From NCBI RefSeq assembly GCF_901709675.1, contig NC_051095.1:14523456-14587455 (forward strand): 64,000 nucleotides of DNA. Reading direction: 5' to 3'. Both the position numbers and the translations under genes were made by a program. The stretch is from Syngnathus acus. Taxonomy: Eukaryota; Chordata; Actinopteri; Syngnathiformes; Syngnathidae. The notes under the pieces are model-generated. The model searched no databases and was not told the origin of the DNA. It worked only from the letters and a program-made list of their open reading frames with translations. Positions 11,118 through 23,765 of this stretch are shown here, piece after piece. Within the stretch, counting starts at the first letter, position 1. Each line of letters starts with the position of its first letter.

Positions 11118-14100
11118 CTGTAGTTGAAGCAAAGCTGCGGGCAATCCATTCACTTTTGTTCAGCGATTTAAATAACAGAGAACAATAAGTTGCATGCTTT
11201 CAACACGCACACACTGCTCTAGTTTCTGCATGAGCATAATCGCTTATTCTTTTATGCAGAGGACTGAACCCCATTCAACACTTTTTTTGTCACAGCCTCT
11301 TATAAGGACTACAATAGCAGTTATTTACAGAACTCTTGTATTGTTTGATTTTACATGTCACTTTGTTACTGTTTGGATTTAGTGTTTTTGGTTACATCAC
11401 TTCACTCAGAAAAATGGTAACTACATATGGTCATTTAAACTCTTAGGTTCCCTATGGACCATTTATTATCAAGATTGAGAATACCTTATTGTCCCCTTGG
11501 GGCAATTAGTTTGCAACAGCAGTTTAAGAAAAAAAAACCTACATCACACGTTTGCATTTATCAAAGAAATAGCCTTTGGAACCATGGACTTTTTGAATCT
11601 GTTGGTTCTACACCGTGGGACAGTGAACCGGCGCCCCGATGAAAGCAAAGAAAATTTTTATTTTTTATTCTTATACCATATTATATTGTAAGAGTGTATT
11701 GGTAGTCAAAAATTAAGATACGTACATTTTAATGGGCAAATGGTTTTAGTATTTTCGTTGGCAAATGTGTTTTGTTTGTCAACATGCAATAATGTCGCTC
11801 ATGCTAATCCTTGGCGGCGCCAATCCGGAACTGCACGCTGCTAATCAGCGCTGATCAACGCCACTTGTGCCCTTGTTACCGGCTGATTAGGGCGTGTATA
11901 TAAACCCAGCAATCCCGTCAGTCACCTGATTCCCGTTTTCCTGTTTTGCTGTGGAGTGAAATGCCTGACTCTGTTTGGCCCGACCTTCTACCTGTCCCCG
12001 ACCACGAGCTTGCTATGCCCAGTCTGCTTTTTCACAGTTTTTAAATGTTGTCTTACTGTGAGCCTCTTGTTTGAAATGTGTGATCAAATGTTAGGTCTGT
12101 GGTGGTTGAATTCCCTATTGTTCTACTTCAGCTGCTCAAATAATGAAGACTAGAAATTAAGGATGTGAAACAGATATTGGTCTTTCTGAATAACGCTTGT
12201 CAGGATAAGTCGCGATGCCTACCAAATACACATTGGATGTTTTGTTCCCAAAAAGCTCATGTTGTGTAACAATGGAACATCACAGGCAAAGTAATAAGCC
12301 AACATTCACAACAGTGACATCGTTCTTTTTTTCCCTTTCTTTTTTTTTTTACATCCACACTGTCTTCCTTTCATCTTGCAACTGTCTATATCACTTTTGT
12401 TTTCTCTGTCAAACGGAAAATACAATTTGTCATCTATTAACCACCACTGTGTTTTTTTTCACGCTATGAGTCAAGCCCAAACGGATAGATACGTGGAACA
12501 GAAACCTTATGTTCTTATTTTTTTAACATATTTATCTTTTTTTCCTTTTTGGGAGTTTGTTTTTCATTTAACATGTAAAATACATATTGAGTGCTCAACG
12601 TTTTTTGATTTTTTTTACCCAACTCAAGGCATTTCAATGGCAAATATAAATGGATTGATATATCGAAAAAAAAGAATTTTCATACGCATTTTTGGTGTTC
12701 GTGCACTTTTCTTTTGAATCCTGTACAGTTTGATAAGCAAGGCCCCTGAACTATAAGGGTAATCTTGGAAGATTGTGGAAATGCACTGAATGTTCTGTTC
12801 GAGTACATATCCACCAGTAGTCTCGCCGGACCCATTTCAAACAAAGCAGCTTTATGGTGCTGTGTTATCAGGGCATCACGAATGGTTATGATATGATCTG
12901 TCCAGCATCACGTCTAATTAAATACTGCTAGAAGAATGTGGCGACGGAAGCTGCTGCTGCTCCCCCATTCTCGAAAGGCCTTGGCGGCCCGGTATGAATG
13001 AAGACTATTGTCTGAGTAACTCATTTCACTGGTGATCAAAATCCTTTGTGGTCGCCACAAAAGGAAGTGGTCAGTGACCAGGACAGGCAGATATGTAGCT
13101 GTGGTTGGGAGATGGAGAGCGTAATCAGTCTTCTTACTGATAGCAATGAGCAAGCCACTTCTCATTGAGACAGAGACTAACCTTTTCAATACAAAACAAA
13201 GCTCAGACAAAAGGCAATTCTTCTTGTGTGGAAACTCCTGCCTGCCGGACAGGAAGAATCCATCCCCAAGAGTCTTCATAATTTCTACCAACTTTCTCCT
13301 TCATCGCCTAATAAGTCATCCTTAGTTACCCTTTCCAAGCACACAGACTGGAGCGACTCTGTAGGAGTGACAAAGTGTTGTAATCACTTACTGGTCCAGA
13401 CTCGATAGAGTTTCAGTGGAGAAGCTGTGCAGTTGAAGTGTGAGGTCTCATGCAAGGCCAGAATGTTTCTCAGGGGTCGCTTTGATTCCCATCCAGAAGG
13501 GATGACAGTGTAAGGTACAAAATAGGATGGCTGAAGAAAACTAAACTCTAGTGTCTCTTGGGCTATTGCCAATATTATTATCCCAACTGCAGCTTAAGTT
13601 GTTGGCTATAGTAGATAGCTTGGTTCTCCATTTGAAAATCGGCTTAGGTTGCTGGGTAACAAGCATTTAGATGTACAATTCATTGATTTTTTTTCCTGAA
13701 ACTGTATTGTTTACCATTTCTGTGGTAATTAGACAGTTAAAATGAACAAATGGTAAATGTTCTCATTTTAAAAAAAAAAAAAGGAAATTTAGCGAGTGGG
13801 ACAAGAAAATTTGTTCGCAGAAAGGCTCTTTAATTCTGAGCCTTTCATATCGCGCTAAGATGGCAGCGGTATCTCTTTCAAGTCACCAGGCGGACTGTTC
13901 TTCTGAGGTGAGTTGGGTTGCCGGCTAATCGTTTAATGTGCGGGGCTGAAGGAGTCTTCAAAGAAATGGCTGATGTGCTTAAAAGTGGAGGAATCTCTCA
14001 TCCGCTCAGGATTTAGTGCTTGCCAGTAAATCTCCGCTAATTAATACTCTTCGGTATTTTTCTTTGTGATATGGGCTGAAAGAACCAAGAATTGGATGGG

Positions 14101-14360
14101 TTTTGGGAGGAGAAAATTATTACATTCAAAACTGATTATGATATAATGCATAAATTAGTTGTCCTTGATTAACACTACCAATGGCTTCCGTTGACCAAAA
14201 GTCGTGCACTCAATGTCAAACATGCTGTCATCTGCAGTGAACAGCCACCAGCGTTGAATAGAAGTTGCTGTTTTTGTGAGGAAGGAGCAGCTGCAAATTC
14301 TTTTGAAAGAATGAGGCCACCAAAGAGGCAGAGATCAGTGATTTGAGTAAGAGGGGTTGG
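11118..14360. other. Intergenic DNA, nothing recognised
   Basis: T-rich patches occur at 12325-12350 and 12530-12610. Open frames here are short and low in complexity. No gene or repeat family could be named. Confidence 0.55.
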
Positions 14361-14595
14361 TCTCATACTTGCTAACTTTGGGTTGTGAAAAATAGGGAGA
14401 TCTTTTTTCATTGGCATGAAAAATAGGGAGATTTTCATTTATTTTTTCAGTATATCGGCCAACGATTTCTTTGGCTGCGGGGGCGGAGGGGCGAGATGTT
14501 ATTTGTCAACCGGTTTCTTGTATTATATGATACATACTTGCCAACTTTGGGTAGTGAAATATGGAGAGTTTATTTATTATTGGGATTTCAGCGGG
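14361..14595. repeat. Repeated block pair, unit about 60 bases, 167 bases apart
   Basis: Two related blocks start at about 14364 (catacttgctaactttgggt, then tgtgaaaaatagggagat) and 14531 (catacttgccaactttgggt, then agtgaaatatggagagt). The phrase gaaaaatagggagat also repeats at 14418-14432. The block resembles parts of fish dispersed repeats, but no complete element could be delimited. Confidence 0.55.
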
Positions 14596-14600
14596 ATGCA

Positions 14601-14779
14601 ACCACTGGTCTGAGGCCCGGTAACAGTCTGCGGACCACTCGGCAATAGGCCTTAGAGAAATTCTTAAAAATAACTCACAGACTAACATTAAGAGTATAAA
14701 TACCCCAATTGAATAGCATCACCACTGCAAGAATTTAACCATGACCATGAACCATGAAAAAAAAGGTTGGGGACCACGG
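14601..14779 (-). mobile_element. Degraded hAT-type element (GGTCCCCAACC family)
   Basis: The right edge ggttggggaccacgg (14765-14779) is the complement of a typical hAT terminus (CNGTGGTCCCCAACC). The left part contains accactggtctgaggcccgg followed by taacagtctgcggaccactc, matching the other side of that family in inverted form. The ends are diverged and no target duplication is clear. A second fragment of the same family lies at 34686-34735. Confidence 0.55.
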
Positions 14780-17185
14780 CCGTACTATATCATCTTCCTT
14801 ACACACCGCTTCACTCTTACTAAAATTACTACTTCAGATATTAGTGAATATATGGATGTAGATTTCTTATTATATGTTTCAGAAAATACGTATGAACACT
14901 TTGAACACTACAGCAAAAGCATAGCAAAGCTGTTTTTGAGTCACATCAGCAGACCTCAATCGGTACTGTGCGCTCATACAAACTTTGTAGCACCTCGAAG
15001 AAAAGTGAAAGGAGCATGCCAGATTTGGCCAGATTGCTTCAATGTAAGTGTAAGTACAGTCAGGGCCAGAAATCTCCAAGGGATATACGTACTATATCTT
15101 TGTTCTATCGCAAATTATGGGCAGTTTGGAAAGACCAAGCTGAAAGGAAAATTGAGTTTGGTATCTATTTTAGTATTTGACAGCAAATGCATTATTCTGC
15201 AGAGAGGAGAAAGTGTCATCTTGCAGCATAGAAAATAATGGAACATTACTTTTCTGTCTGTGTAAATAAACAGATGAGACGAAACTGTTTGTCTCTCTGC
15301 TGATGTGCTGTTTAATTTTAGGTAGCAATGTGCAGAAAACATGGGACGAATTAGCAGCAGAACCTTTATGTAGCATTAAACACATCCGTCTCCTGGTTCT
15401 TTTCTACCATCCTCTTGTTTGTTTTAATTTTTTTTTTTTTTTGCGTGCCCTGATCGTTAAGTTTGCTTCAATTCATTCTTGTTTTGATTTACGTATATTT
15501 CGACACCCGGGGCTCCCCGAAACCCCACGTTTCATTGCAATGGCGTTTTCAGAGTACTGTCGTTGATGCAGACCAATATCAGCTGTCCGGGTGGAGCACA
15601 AGAGCAGGGGAGGGGAGCAGGTCGCACGGACGGAAACGCTGAGCAGGAAGGAGGAGCTTTGTTGCGTCACATTGCCCAGAACAATTACTTCATTGTAAAA
15701 TCAGGATATTAGTGGGAGAAATCACAGATCCGGGGGGGGGATTGAATTGGGATGTTGAATTTTTAGTATTTGGGGTCTAATTCAAAAGAACTTATCTATT
15801 CTGTATTGAAGAAATACCAAGCTGCAGCAGGCTTCGCTTGTGCTTGTCCCGGTCGTAAATAAATCACCCTAATTGTTCTCTGATTCCCCCTCTTAACACG
15901 TGATAATTGAAACATTAATAGGACCTTAATAGGATGTGTGTCCTGGTAACCTTTGATATAAATCTCGCTGTAATGGGGGGGGGAATATTCTCCATGACCA
16001 TTGTGAATCAGGAACGATTAAATGTGCTCGAACAAGCACCATTTTGCGGGGGGTACTTCCATGGATGGCTCGATAAATTGACCTCAGGCCTTAATCGTGG
16101 TGGAAAGGTTGCACTCATTAGAGAAATGTATACAAAATTAAAATAAATGCAACAAAATTTACAAAATGTGAAACACTGACCAACTTCTAAACAAACTCAG
16201 TGGAAGCTTGTCCCATCAGAAACATAAATGGGGCAAATTCTGTGTGGGTAAGTTAATTTTCCAGCCACTGATGATAAGATTTTTCTTGAGTGCACATGTT
16301 TCCCTTTAGAAGGAGTCAGCGCTATATATCAGTTTGTTCTGTCTACTTGGGAGTCCAACCCCTCCAGTGGTAATCCATCTGTGCGGTCCAACGGTGCCTG
16401 CAACTTAGCTGGAAGAAACAAGATCCTCTTTATGGATTTAATGGCCACGTTATGGCAAGAGGGCTTTCAGACCAGCATTCATGTTGGCTCCACCAGAGGC
16501 TATATAGAGGCAATGGCAAATTAATTAGAGAAATGAAGACAGCCTCTTATCAGACAGGGTAGCTGCCTGTTTCCTGTTGCTCATTCTCCTTCCTCCCTCA
16601 TCCATTTACTAGCCCTGGAATCCTTTTCTTCATATACGATATATCCTTATAAGCTTGCTCGCTCACTTGCTCCGTGTGTGGGAGAGAGGTGAAACTTGGA
16701 GCGTTTATTGAGTGGGAGCATTATAGGAAAGGTAGCAGACTCCACCACCCTTCCACTCAAAGTCAACAAATAAATCAATAGTGTACACGAGTCATTAATG
16801 ACATCATACTGCTGGCTGAGAAGGAGCATGAGACTCAACGCAACGCTGGCCTTTATAGTTACTGTGTTGTTTTTGTCACAAAAACGGCACCTTGTGACCC
16901 ACTCAGAGAAATAAAAAGAACACTTCCCACTAGAAATAGACACATGCAAGCGCTCGCCTCACTGGTTGGAATTTTCCCCCAAAGGTCCGTGAAGGAAATA
17001 ATGGGAAATGGCAAAAGCGAGTGCTGTGAATATTAATGGTGAGTTGTGGAGCCAGCGCTGACTCCAGCTGTTAATTCCCATTTTATTATTAAAATAAAGA
17101 ATGGCCCTATCTTGTTGCTGTTTTCAAAGTGGCACACATTCACGCCATGTTATATCACATTGTCGATCAATTTTACCAGGATAAT
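14780..17185. other. Intergenic DNA, nothing recognised
   Basis: The open frame at 14741-15238 starts inside a transposon remnant and has no domain that I recognise. A G run at 15732-15740 and another at 15976-15982 are the only other notable features. Confidence 0.5.
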
Positions 17186-17186
17186 G

Positions 17187-17250
17187 ATAGAATAGAATAG
17201 AATAGATCTTTATTGTCATTGTCACATGTACAACGAAATTTAAATTTGAT
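17187..17250 (-). mobile_element. Non-LTR retrotransposon 3' end with pentanucleotide tail
   Basis: On the minus strand this reads aatttcgttgtacatgtgac, then aatgacaataaagatc, then (TATTC)n. This is the form of a short 3' tail with a simple repeat, as seen at the 3' ends of fish LINE and SINE copies. Nothing upstream of it (higher coordinates) is recognisable, so the copy is strongly 5'-truncated. The family name is not assigned. Confidence 0.6.
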
Positions 17251-18718
17251 CAGTTTGAAAATCGGTGCAAGACCGATACTGGAATTGTTTACATTTCAGA
17301 ACTTGTTTAGCTGGAACCTTAACATGCAAAATATGAAAAGGTTGATAAAAAATTATTGCATTACATTCCTTTCTATAAGAATGAAGTGTATGTAGCCCAT
17401 CACCATATACTATGTCACTATTGTTTATGCCTTTTTTAATTGACTTTTAACAAACCACCTACGGCAATTATGGTTTTGTGATTCATAGCAACATTTTTAA
17501 AATTATTTTACATAATTTTACCCTTTCACCAAATACTTTATTTAATTTTGACTGTTTTATTTGACCCTGAAGATTATTTCTATTATCCCTTATGGGGACA
17601 GTCATGTATGTGTAAATACATCTATCCATTACTTTTCCATACTCTTTGCACTCGTGTGAATGTGATCCCCTGACTTAAGAACTGTAATGATGTGCCATGT
17701 CTAAATACAATCAAATGGATTAGTAAATGTTTTGTGTTTGTCCTTTGATTTGCCTCTGTATACCCACCTCAGGCTTAAGTCTTTGAACAGTTTTTACTTT
17801 CACGTGAACTGTAATTCTTTGAAAGACTCTGGGAAAGAAAGTCGATATGATCAAAGCCAACTCTTTTTCTGGTGCAGGGACTAAAAAGCTGTGTTGAAGT
17901 TGTTAGATAATTGTTGTTTGGAATATTTGTATGCATTTAGTTGTGAGTAAATTGTAGGTCCATTGTTGTTGAGATGCTTGAATCACGATGCAAAGATACC
18001 AGCAGTTTTCATTGTCGTCAAGTGAGCTTCTTGATCAGCCTTTGAGCTTTGACAGAACCCGTGCATTGCTCGAGTCACACCAGCAAATTTGACTGTGAAA
18101 ATTCTTCCACGATCAACTCGCTTAATGTAAATCAGTGTTGCCAAGCCAAAAGACTCACTAAGTTGCTTGACGCTCACACATCATTTCCTGAAGTAGATTT
18201 TCTTTTTTTTCTAGTTTTTGACTTGTGTGTGCAGGAAAGATCAGTCAACAAGGCAGAGCACATTTAATAGTTTAATTATAAGCTGCTGTATACATTCAGT
18301 GATTATTCTGATGTTCATTTTTGCCAGAAGCCAAGGGTGAGACCAGCAAAACATTCAGTTACAAGATCTAAATATTTTTTTGTATGCAGTCTGTCCACTT
18401 TCATTCACACGATCCACATTGTACAAGTTTACTGCAAAGCAACATAAAACCACATTGCTGACGTGCCTCCGATCTTTGTCATGTCAGACATAAGCCTGCT
18501 GCTTGTGGGGGCCAGGGGTCTTGTTTACACCACTCTTATAAAAACTTTGTGTCAGATCAACAGATGCGTGACGAGTGCTGGGTGAGCCCAAGCTCTCAGT
18601 GAAATATCTGAAAATATACGTATATAATTTTTTTTTGGCCCAGTATGATGCCAGGTGGAACCCCAGTTATCAGCTTGAGTGTAAGATTACAGGTCTTATG
18701 TTTGCATTGTTGGTTCAT
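17251..18718. other. DNA just downstream of the last candidate poly(A) signal
   Basis: No gene is recognised. It may belong to a longer pcdh19 3' UTR or be intergenic. A minus-strand ATTAAA occurs near 18246-18251. Confidence 0.4.
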
Positions 18719-18800
18719 TTTATTTTATCTTATTTGGTTTCTTTTGCTATCTCACTCTAATGCTCATTGAACAGACACACTAATGTTGGTGCTGGAATAG

Positions 18801-18857
18801 CGTCTTTTTTTTTTTTTTGTATTTTTTTTTTTTGTATTTTTTTTGTATTTTTTTTAC
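18801..18857. repeat. T-rich simple repeat (T8-14 GTA)n
   Basis: Four T runs separated by gta, read as poly-A blocks on the minus strand within the probable 3' UTR. Confidence 0.85.
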
Positions 18858-19523
18858 ATTTTCTAGTTGTCCACACAGAAACTTGATGGCACAAGAACTG
18901 ACCAATAAGAAACTCTTTACAACAAGGTAGACTGCAAGTCAACAGTTTCCAGGGGCAACACAGTCAAAGAAGAATAATTCACGTTCATTTTGAAAATTAA
19001 AAACAAAACAAAAAAAACTATTTCAATATAAAAATCAAAAGACAAAAAAGAAATAAAAAACAAAAGTAAGTATAACTTACTCATAGAATAACTACACAGC
19101 ATTAAATATTCTCATTACACATTTTTAAATTATCTATAAAATATATTTTGGCTTGTTTTTTTCCCCTTTTTTGTGTTTGTGTTACAAACGCTACTGTAGC
19201 TTCAGTTGAACACCAATGTTTATTTTTATCTGTCTTTTTTTAAATCTGTTGAAACAAAACATTAAAGGGATTGTCACATAACAACAGGTTAATAAAAATG
19301 ATAATAATAAAACTCTATACAGAGTTCCACATAGCAAGACAAGAGTGACGATCCCTTCTATCCTAGCCCCATAGTCAAAAGTCAGAAAAAGGTACAAGAC
19401 TCCACGGAACACAAGATCCTAACTTGTGCTCCGTTGGCTACAATCAAGGTTGGCCGTCACAGATGCGGCGTCGTACAACCGGGTGTGAACACATGACTGT
19501 CTATTCTGCTTACATTGTTCTTC

Positions 19524-19548
19524 GGGGGGGGGGGGGGGGGGGGGGGGG
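19524..19548. repeat. 25-base G homopolymer (poly-C in pcdh19 sense)
   Basis: An uninterrupted run of 25 G on the plus strand, read as poly-C in the pcdh19 transcript if the 3' UTR extends this far. It is followed by a ten-base direct duplication (atagccacag twice, 19549-19568). G runs of this length are unusual and are prone to assembly or polymerase error. Confidence 0.9.
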
Positions 19549-20266
19549 ATAGCCACAGATAGCCACAGTTCACTTAGCTCCATCTGAGTATAAATACTGT
19601 CAAGAGCTCACAGTCTGGTGACGCCGGCATGTCCTCGCAGATGCAGAGAAAGCTTCTCGTAGTAGACAGGGTGTGTGCAAACAGGATGGATAGGTCATCA
19701 TTTTACATCTCCCTCGAATGCACAAATACCTTTTGAGATGAATCCTGTGTGTCTTGTTTATTACACTGACTGATCTCACTATACAAAGGAACCAAGAGCA
19801 GATTTTGGCAGCTTGAAACAAACTGCGAAAACCAAAGAAGGCAAATGTTGAATTGTGATACAAAAAGTCGTCCAAAAGGCATAACTGTACTCGGGTGTCG
19901 GCACCTCGGGTGTCCAATGTGTCCCGCTTTGGCGTGAGAGCTGGAGTGCTCCGCTGGCCATGTCTGTGCAGTAAACAGTAACCTGCCCGTCCACTCGCTG
20001 CTTATATATAAAATAAAATAAAAAAAACGCAAATAAGGAGAAAGTACTGCGACTACAACAAAGCCACATCTACTACCTTGGCATGAGCACACAACTAGCT
20101 GCAGCACACTCTTGAATATTGCATACCGCAAACGGGTGTGTCTGGTGAAGTCCCACGGCCGGACTCTTCTCGTGTACACACAGCTATTGCAGAATATACT
20201 GTATATTTATATATGGTATGTGAATTTCACACCGCATGAGCTGTAAGCGCGTGGCGGAGAATCTCA

Positions 20267-20832
20267 CTAAAGCACAATGTCCTTCAAGCGCTTGCTGCTG
20301 GGGGACTCTTTGTCACGGCCGTCGTGCAGAAGCGTGTTAAACTCCCGCACCGACGGCTCGCTGTCTTTGCCTTCCGGTTGCCGGAGCAGACTGTGGTTGG
20401 CAATGCGCTCCGCGTCGCGGCATTTCAGTGTGTTGTAGGCGGACGAGGGCTTGGACAAAGGGCTCTTCAGGTGCACGGGGGAAGTGATGGGGCTAGCCGC
20501 TTCTCGCCCGTTGCCGGCTTCGCGCACGGCGCCGCCGTTGGCCTTGGGACTGCACACCTGTGACTCATGAGTCCGTTTCCCCTTTACATCACCTCGCTCC
20601 ACATCCTCTGGCCCGTCCTTGCCGAAGGTGGCAAAAGTCCTCTTGGTGGTGCCGTCCTCATAGTGGGGTACGTCCACAGTGGTGGCCTCGATTGACAAAG
20701 CGATGACGTTACGAGCATGCTCAGGCGACTTGACGCGTGCCGGCAGGGGGACGCGAGGCATCCAACAGCGGTCAGAGTGTCCAAGGATGCGGCATTCGTC
20801 TTGGCAGTGGAAGCCTTCAGCGGGCTCTCCAG
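20267..20832 (-). CDS. pcdh19: pcdh19 terminal coding exon (exon 6 by human numbering)
   Basis: This exon encodes the last 187 residues of protocadherin-19, a delta-2 protocadherin that mediates homophilic neuronal adhesion and signals through its cytoplasmic tail. Read on the minus strand it follows a ttttttcag acceptor at 20833 and completes an alanine codon (G from the previous exon, CT here). It continues [20 protein letters not shown], then RCWMPR, the cysteine-rich GHSD.CWMP motif shared by delta protocadherins. It then reads [45 protein letters not shown] and ends [14 protein letters not shown] before TAG at 20269-20267. FATFGK fits the WIRS consensus for binding the WAVE regulatory complex. 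From memory, the human exon has about 599 coding bases. The 566 here, and the poorly matching stretch around [20 protein letters not shown], suggest a shorter variable segment before the C-terminus. The ATG at 20761 is internal methionine, not a start. Confidence 0.95.
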
Positions 20833-21108
20833 CTGAAAAAACACAGGAGAATTTTGGATTGAATTGTTAACATCTATTGTAAATCACTAAAAAACAAAGA
20901 AAAGCTGTCATTTAATAAGGAATTACAAAAAACACCAAAATGAGTATTTTGTAAACACGTCCACGCTTGTGATGACTGTACTCCCATTGGACAGCAATGA
21001 CAAGGGCAGCACACGGAGCACAGACCCGGAAATGGAGGAAAACGTGCGGTGTCTTGTTAAGTCAAAAAATGCTCATCTATCCTGGAGTTGGTTTGGATCT
21101 ACGCTGTT

Positions 21109-21254
21109 TGTATTCACACCTGAAGCGAACCGCACCAGAGTCCTTTTGGAAGCTCACCGAGACCACTTTAAAAAGTGGGTCTCGGTCCGGTTCTTTAATC
21201 CGCACCAGGATTAATTTGCGTGTAGGTCCGGACCAGCAGTCAGGTCTGAATACA
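21109..21254. mobile_element. Small MITE with inverted ends TGTATTCA(C/G)ACCTG
   Basis: The left end tgtattcacacctg (21109-21122) and right end caggtctgaataca (21241-21254) are inverted repeats matching at 13 of 14 positions. The interior is rich in ggaccg-type words (ccgagaccactttaaaaagt, then gggtctcggtccggttc), forming a second internal hairpin near 21158-21195. This resembles dispersed fish elements remembered from other genomes. The target duplication is not clear, so no superfamily is assigned. Confidence 0.6.
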
Positions 21255-23765
21255 CCCTTAAATTCTTGTCAGAAAGAACCTATTCCTACTTTAGGGCTTA
21301 CTGTCAGAATATGTTGAAATGATGCTGCAACTGCTGATTAATTTGATGAATTGTTTATCAAAAGTCTTTTACCACCTTTCTATAATAATTTTTTTGGGGG
21401 TGGCAACACTAGATCATCAGAGTTCGTTTGAAGCAGTGCGATCAGATATCTCACAGAGACACCAGACACATTTCGGTGTTGTCGCCCCGGTTCCTCCCTT
21501 TCTCCGCACCTGTCATCTGGCACCGACTCATAAATATGTAATGATGTTTTACTCTGTAGTGAATATGAGATTTGTCTGCAGTCTGTCTAGACGCACTTTC
21601 TCATTCTGTTTATCTTAAAAAGGGGGAAGGACTTTTACAACAGCTCTTCAGCACGCTGGTGTCATGCTCTCTTGCCGTCTGCAGACTAAATTACCTCATA
21701 GGATTGATTACAAAATGTTGGCCGCAGCACGCCTTTTAAAGATGATTGAGCCCTATAATAGATGACAATTCTCTCCAGTGAGCCGTCCTGCTGCACAGAT
21801 ATGCATTGACACATTTTTGCGCTCCAATCTACTCATTGAGCACGAGCCAACCTCCATATCAAGAGGCCCAAGGTGACAAGACAGGATCTCAGAGGGGGGG
21901 GGTTGTTTGCAATCGACCCAAATGCATACGCTTACATCTGGCAATCACAGCCAGACAGATCACCTAATTAAAATCATTAATGATCTGTTTTTCTTGATTC
22001 ATTCCTTGCACCTCAGCGCAGGCTCTGGGGATCGATAAATGAAGATTGGAGGTGTCTGTGACGCTTTGCTAGAGGCCTCCTTCTTACATTACTGTCTAAT
22101 CAAAATGATAACGTGCGAATGTGCATGCAAATCCCATATTAGTAGAAAGGTCACTTGCGGAGTGAGTCCGTTACCTGTAAGGCCAGCACCAAGAAAACAG
22201 ATCACGAGTGACCGTTGTCCAAAGGATTACATTCTGTACATTCATATTACATTCAGAAATGTAACAGGGGTTTACCATTTTACCAAGGAGTATAACATCA
22301 TCAACATCACCTCAACATAAAATCTATTGCACAATGAGAATATTAAATCCATTTTCAAATCTTGCACTCTTGCATTTGCATAGATGCTGATTGGAGCTGC
22401 TGCACTGGTGGCAATCAAGCAGACTAAGGGTACAAAGCTGGGGTTGTTGTTTCGAGCTGAGGGATCCAATCAGAACATAAAAATGTAATCACAGCCAAAA
22501 GTCTCTCCAGTCTTACTTGAGCTACAATAGCGGTTGATTCCTAAAACCTGATCACACAGTGTCTTTAATTGGCTACCTGACTGAAAAGGAGTGCCTGATT
22601 CCTTGAAGGGGGGTTTATTGCATGGTTAGGATCTTGTCTACGGGTTAGACTAGTCACCCCCAAGAGTGGTGTTAGACCAAACCTTGGCAATGTTGTTAGG
22701 ATGTTCAGACGGCATGTGGAGATGCACTCAATGAATTGGGACAGTGTCCTGGTTTCAGCATAACCTGAAATGCTGAGTAAAGCCATTCTTCTCCATTTTC
22801 TAAAGCCATTTTGGATGTTGCTGCTATGGGGAAAGGGCATCCAGGCGACCATCCACTTTCTGCTACTATGTTTTTTGATCTTATACATAGGACAGGGGTG
22901 TGTTGCATGAATGGGAAATTACATGCACATGACATCCAAATTAGAGCGTCACCTGCAAAAGTTATGTGTTCCCACACATATTTGTTGAGTCTTTATCCAA
23001 CCCTGTGACATTAACATCACCTGGTTCCTTCTTTTGTCCAGTTCAAGGTCTACATTTAATTATAAGAAATAGCTTTAGAAAAATCTCCAGTGACACGGTT
23101 GACATAGTAAATCTCTCAACTGATTAAAGATTTGCAAGCGTCTTGGTAATTTAATGCTGCTTCCGCCGACTACTTTGGCTTTTTTCTATCGCCTGAAGCA
23201 ATTTCAAAAGCATGAAAAGCCTTTGGGGCACAAAGAGAAACACACAAGTTGTATGATTCCTCCTTAGCAGCGCATGCATTTCCAGTGAATGTTTTTTTCA
23301 ACTCTCGCTTTTTCGGTTCCTTTGGGGTCTATGGGAGAGCAACCAGGGTGTAAATGGCATTGTTGTAAAAGCCGAGTGCCATTAACACGCACACATCCTG
23401 CCTCTGCGTGGAGCTTTATAAAACGCAGATGTCGCTCTAAAGAGCCGTGACAAATTTTGAAGAGGCAGAGTTTACATCAAAAAAGTGACCTCCAACAAAG
23501 CACAATCTTCTCCTATTCTCAACCCAATAATAAGCTTGTCGATGATTAATTTCAGGATTCATAGAGCGGCGCTCAACTTTGAAAGCCAATACAGAAACAA
23601 AGATGGTGACGGCTCCTCCTGCTAAGATTTTTTTTTTTTTTGAAATATGATGGTCAATCAGCTTGAAGGTCAGATTTGTTTGTTATCCAAAACAGAGCAT
23701 TGGAAAGTACAAAAACCTCACAAGGATCTCTGATAGGGGGAGAGAGATTGTTATCTAATTGCTCG

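Larger units (their letters stand above)
18719..20266 (-). other. pcdh19: Probable pcdh19 3' untranslated region (end uncertain)
   Basis: This stretch lies directly downstream of the TAG stop on the minus strand and holds no recognisable coding sequence. Minus-strand AATAAA hexamers (TTTATT on the plus strand) occur at 19757-19762, 19219-19224 and 18719-18724, giving candidate poly(A) sites about 0.5, 1.05 and 1.55 kb past the stop. Which is used cannot be told from sequence, and PCDH19 3' UTRs are long in mammals. The segment contains a 25-base G run and A-rich patches near 18990-19070. The lower boundary is an inference. Confidence 0.5.

Noticed and set aside
14741-15238. Open frame of 165 codons on the plus strand
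   Set aside because: It starts within the edge of a degraded hAT element and shows no recognisable transposase or other domain.
20324-20844. Further open frames on both strands overlapping the pcdh19 last exon
   Set aside because: They are shadow frames of the real minus-strand coding exon.
22560-22977. Two overlapping minus-strand open frames of 107 and 90 codons
   Set aside because: No match to pcdh19 or any known family, and no splice sites that would join them to the gene in frame.
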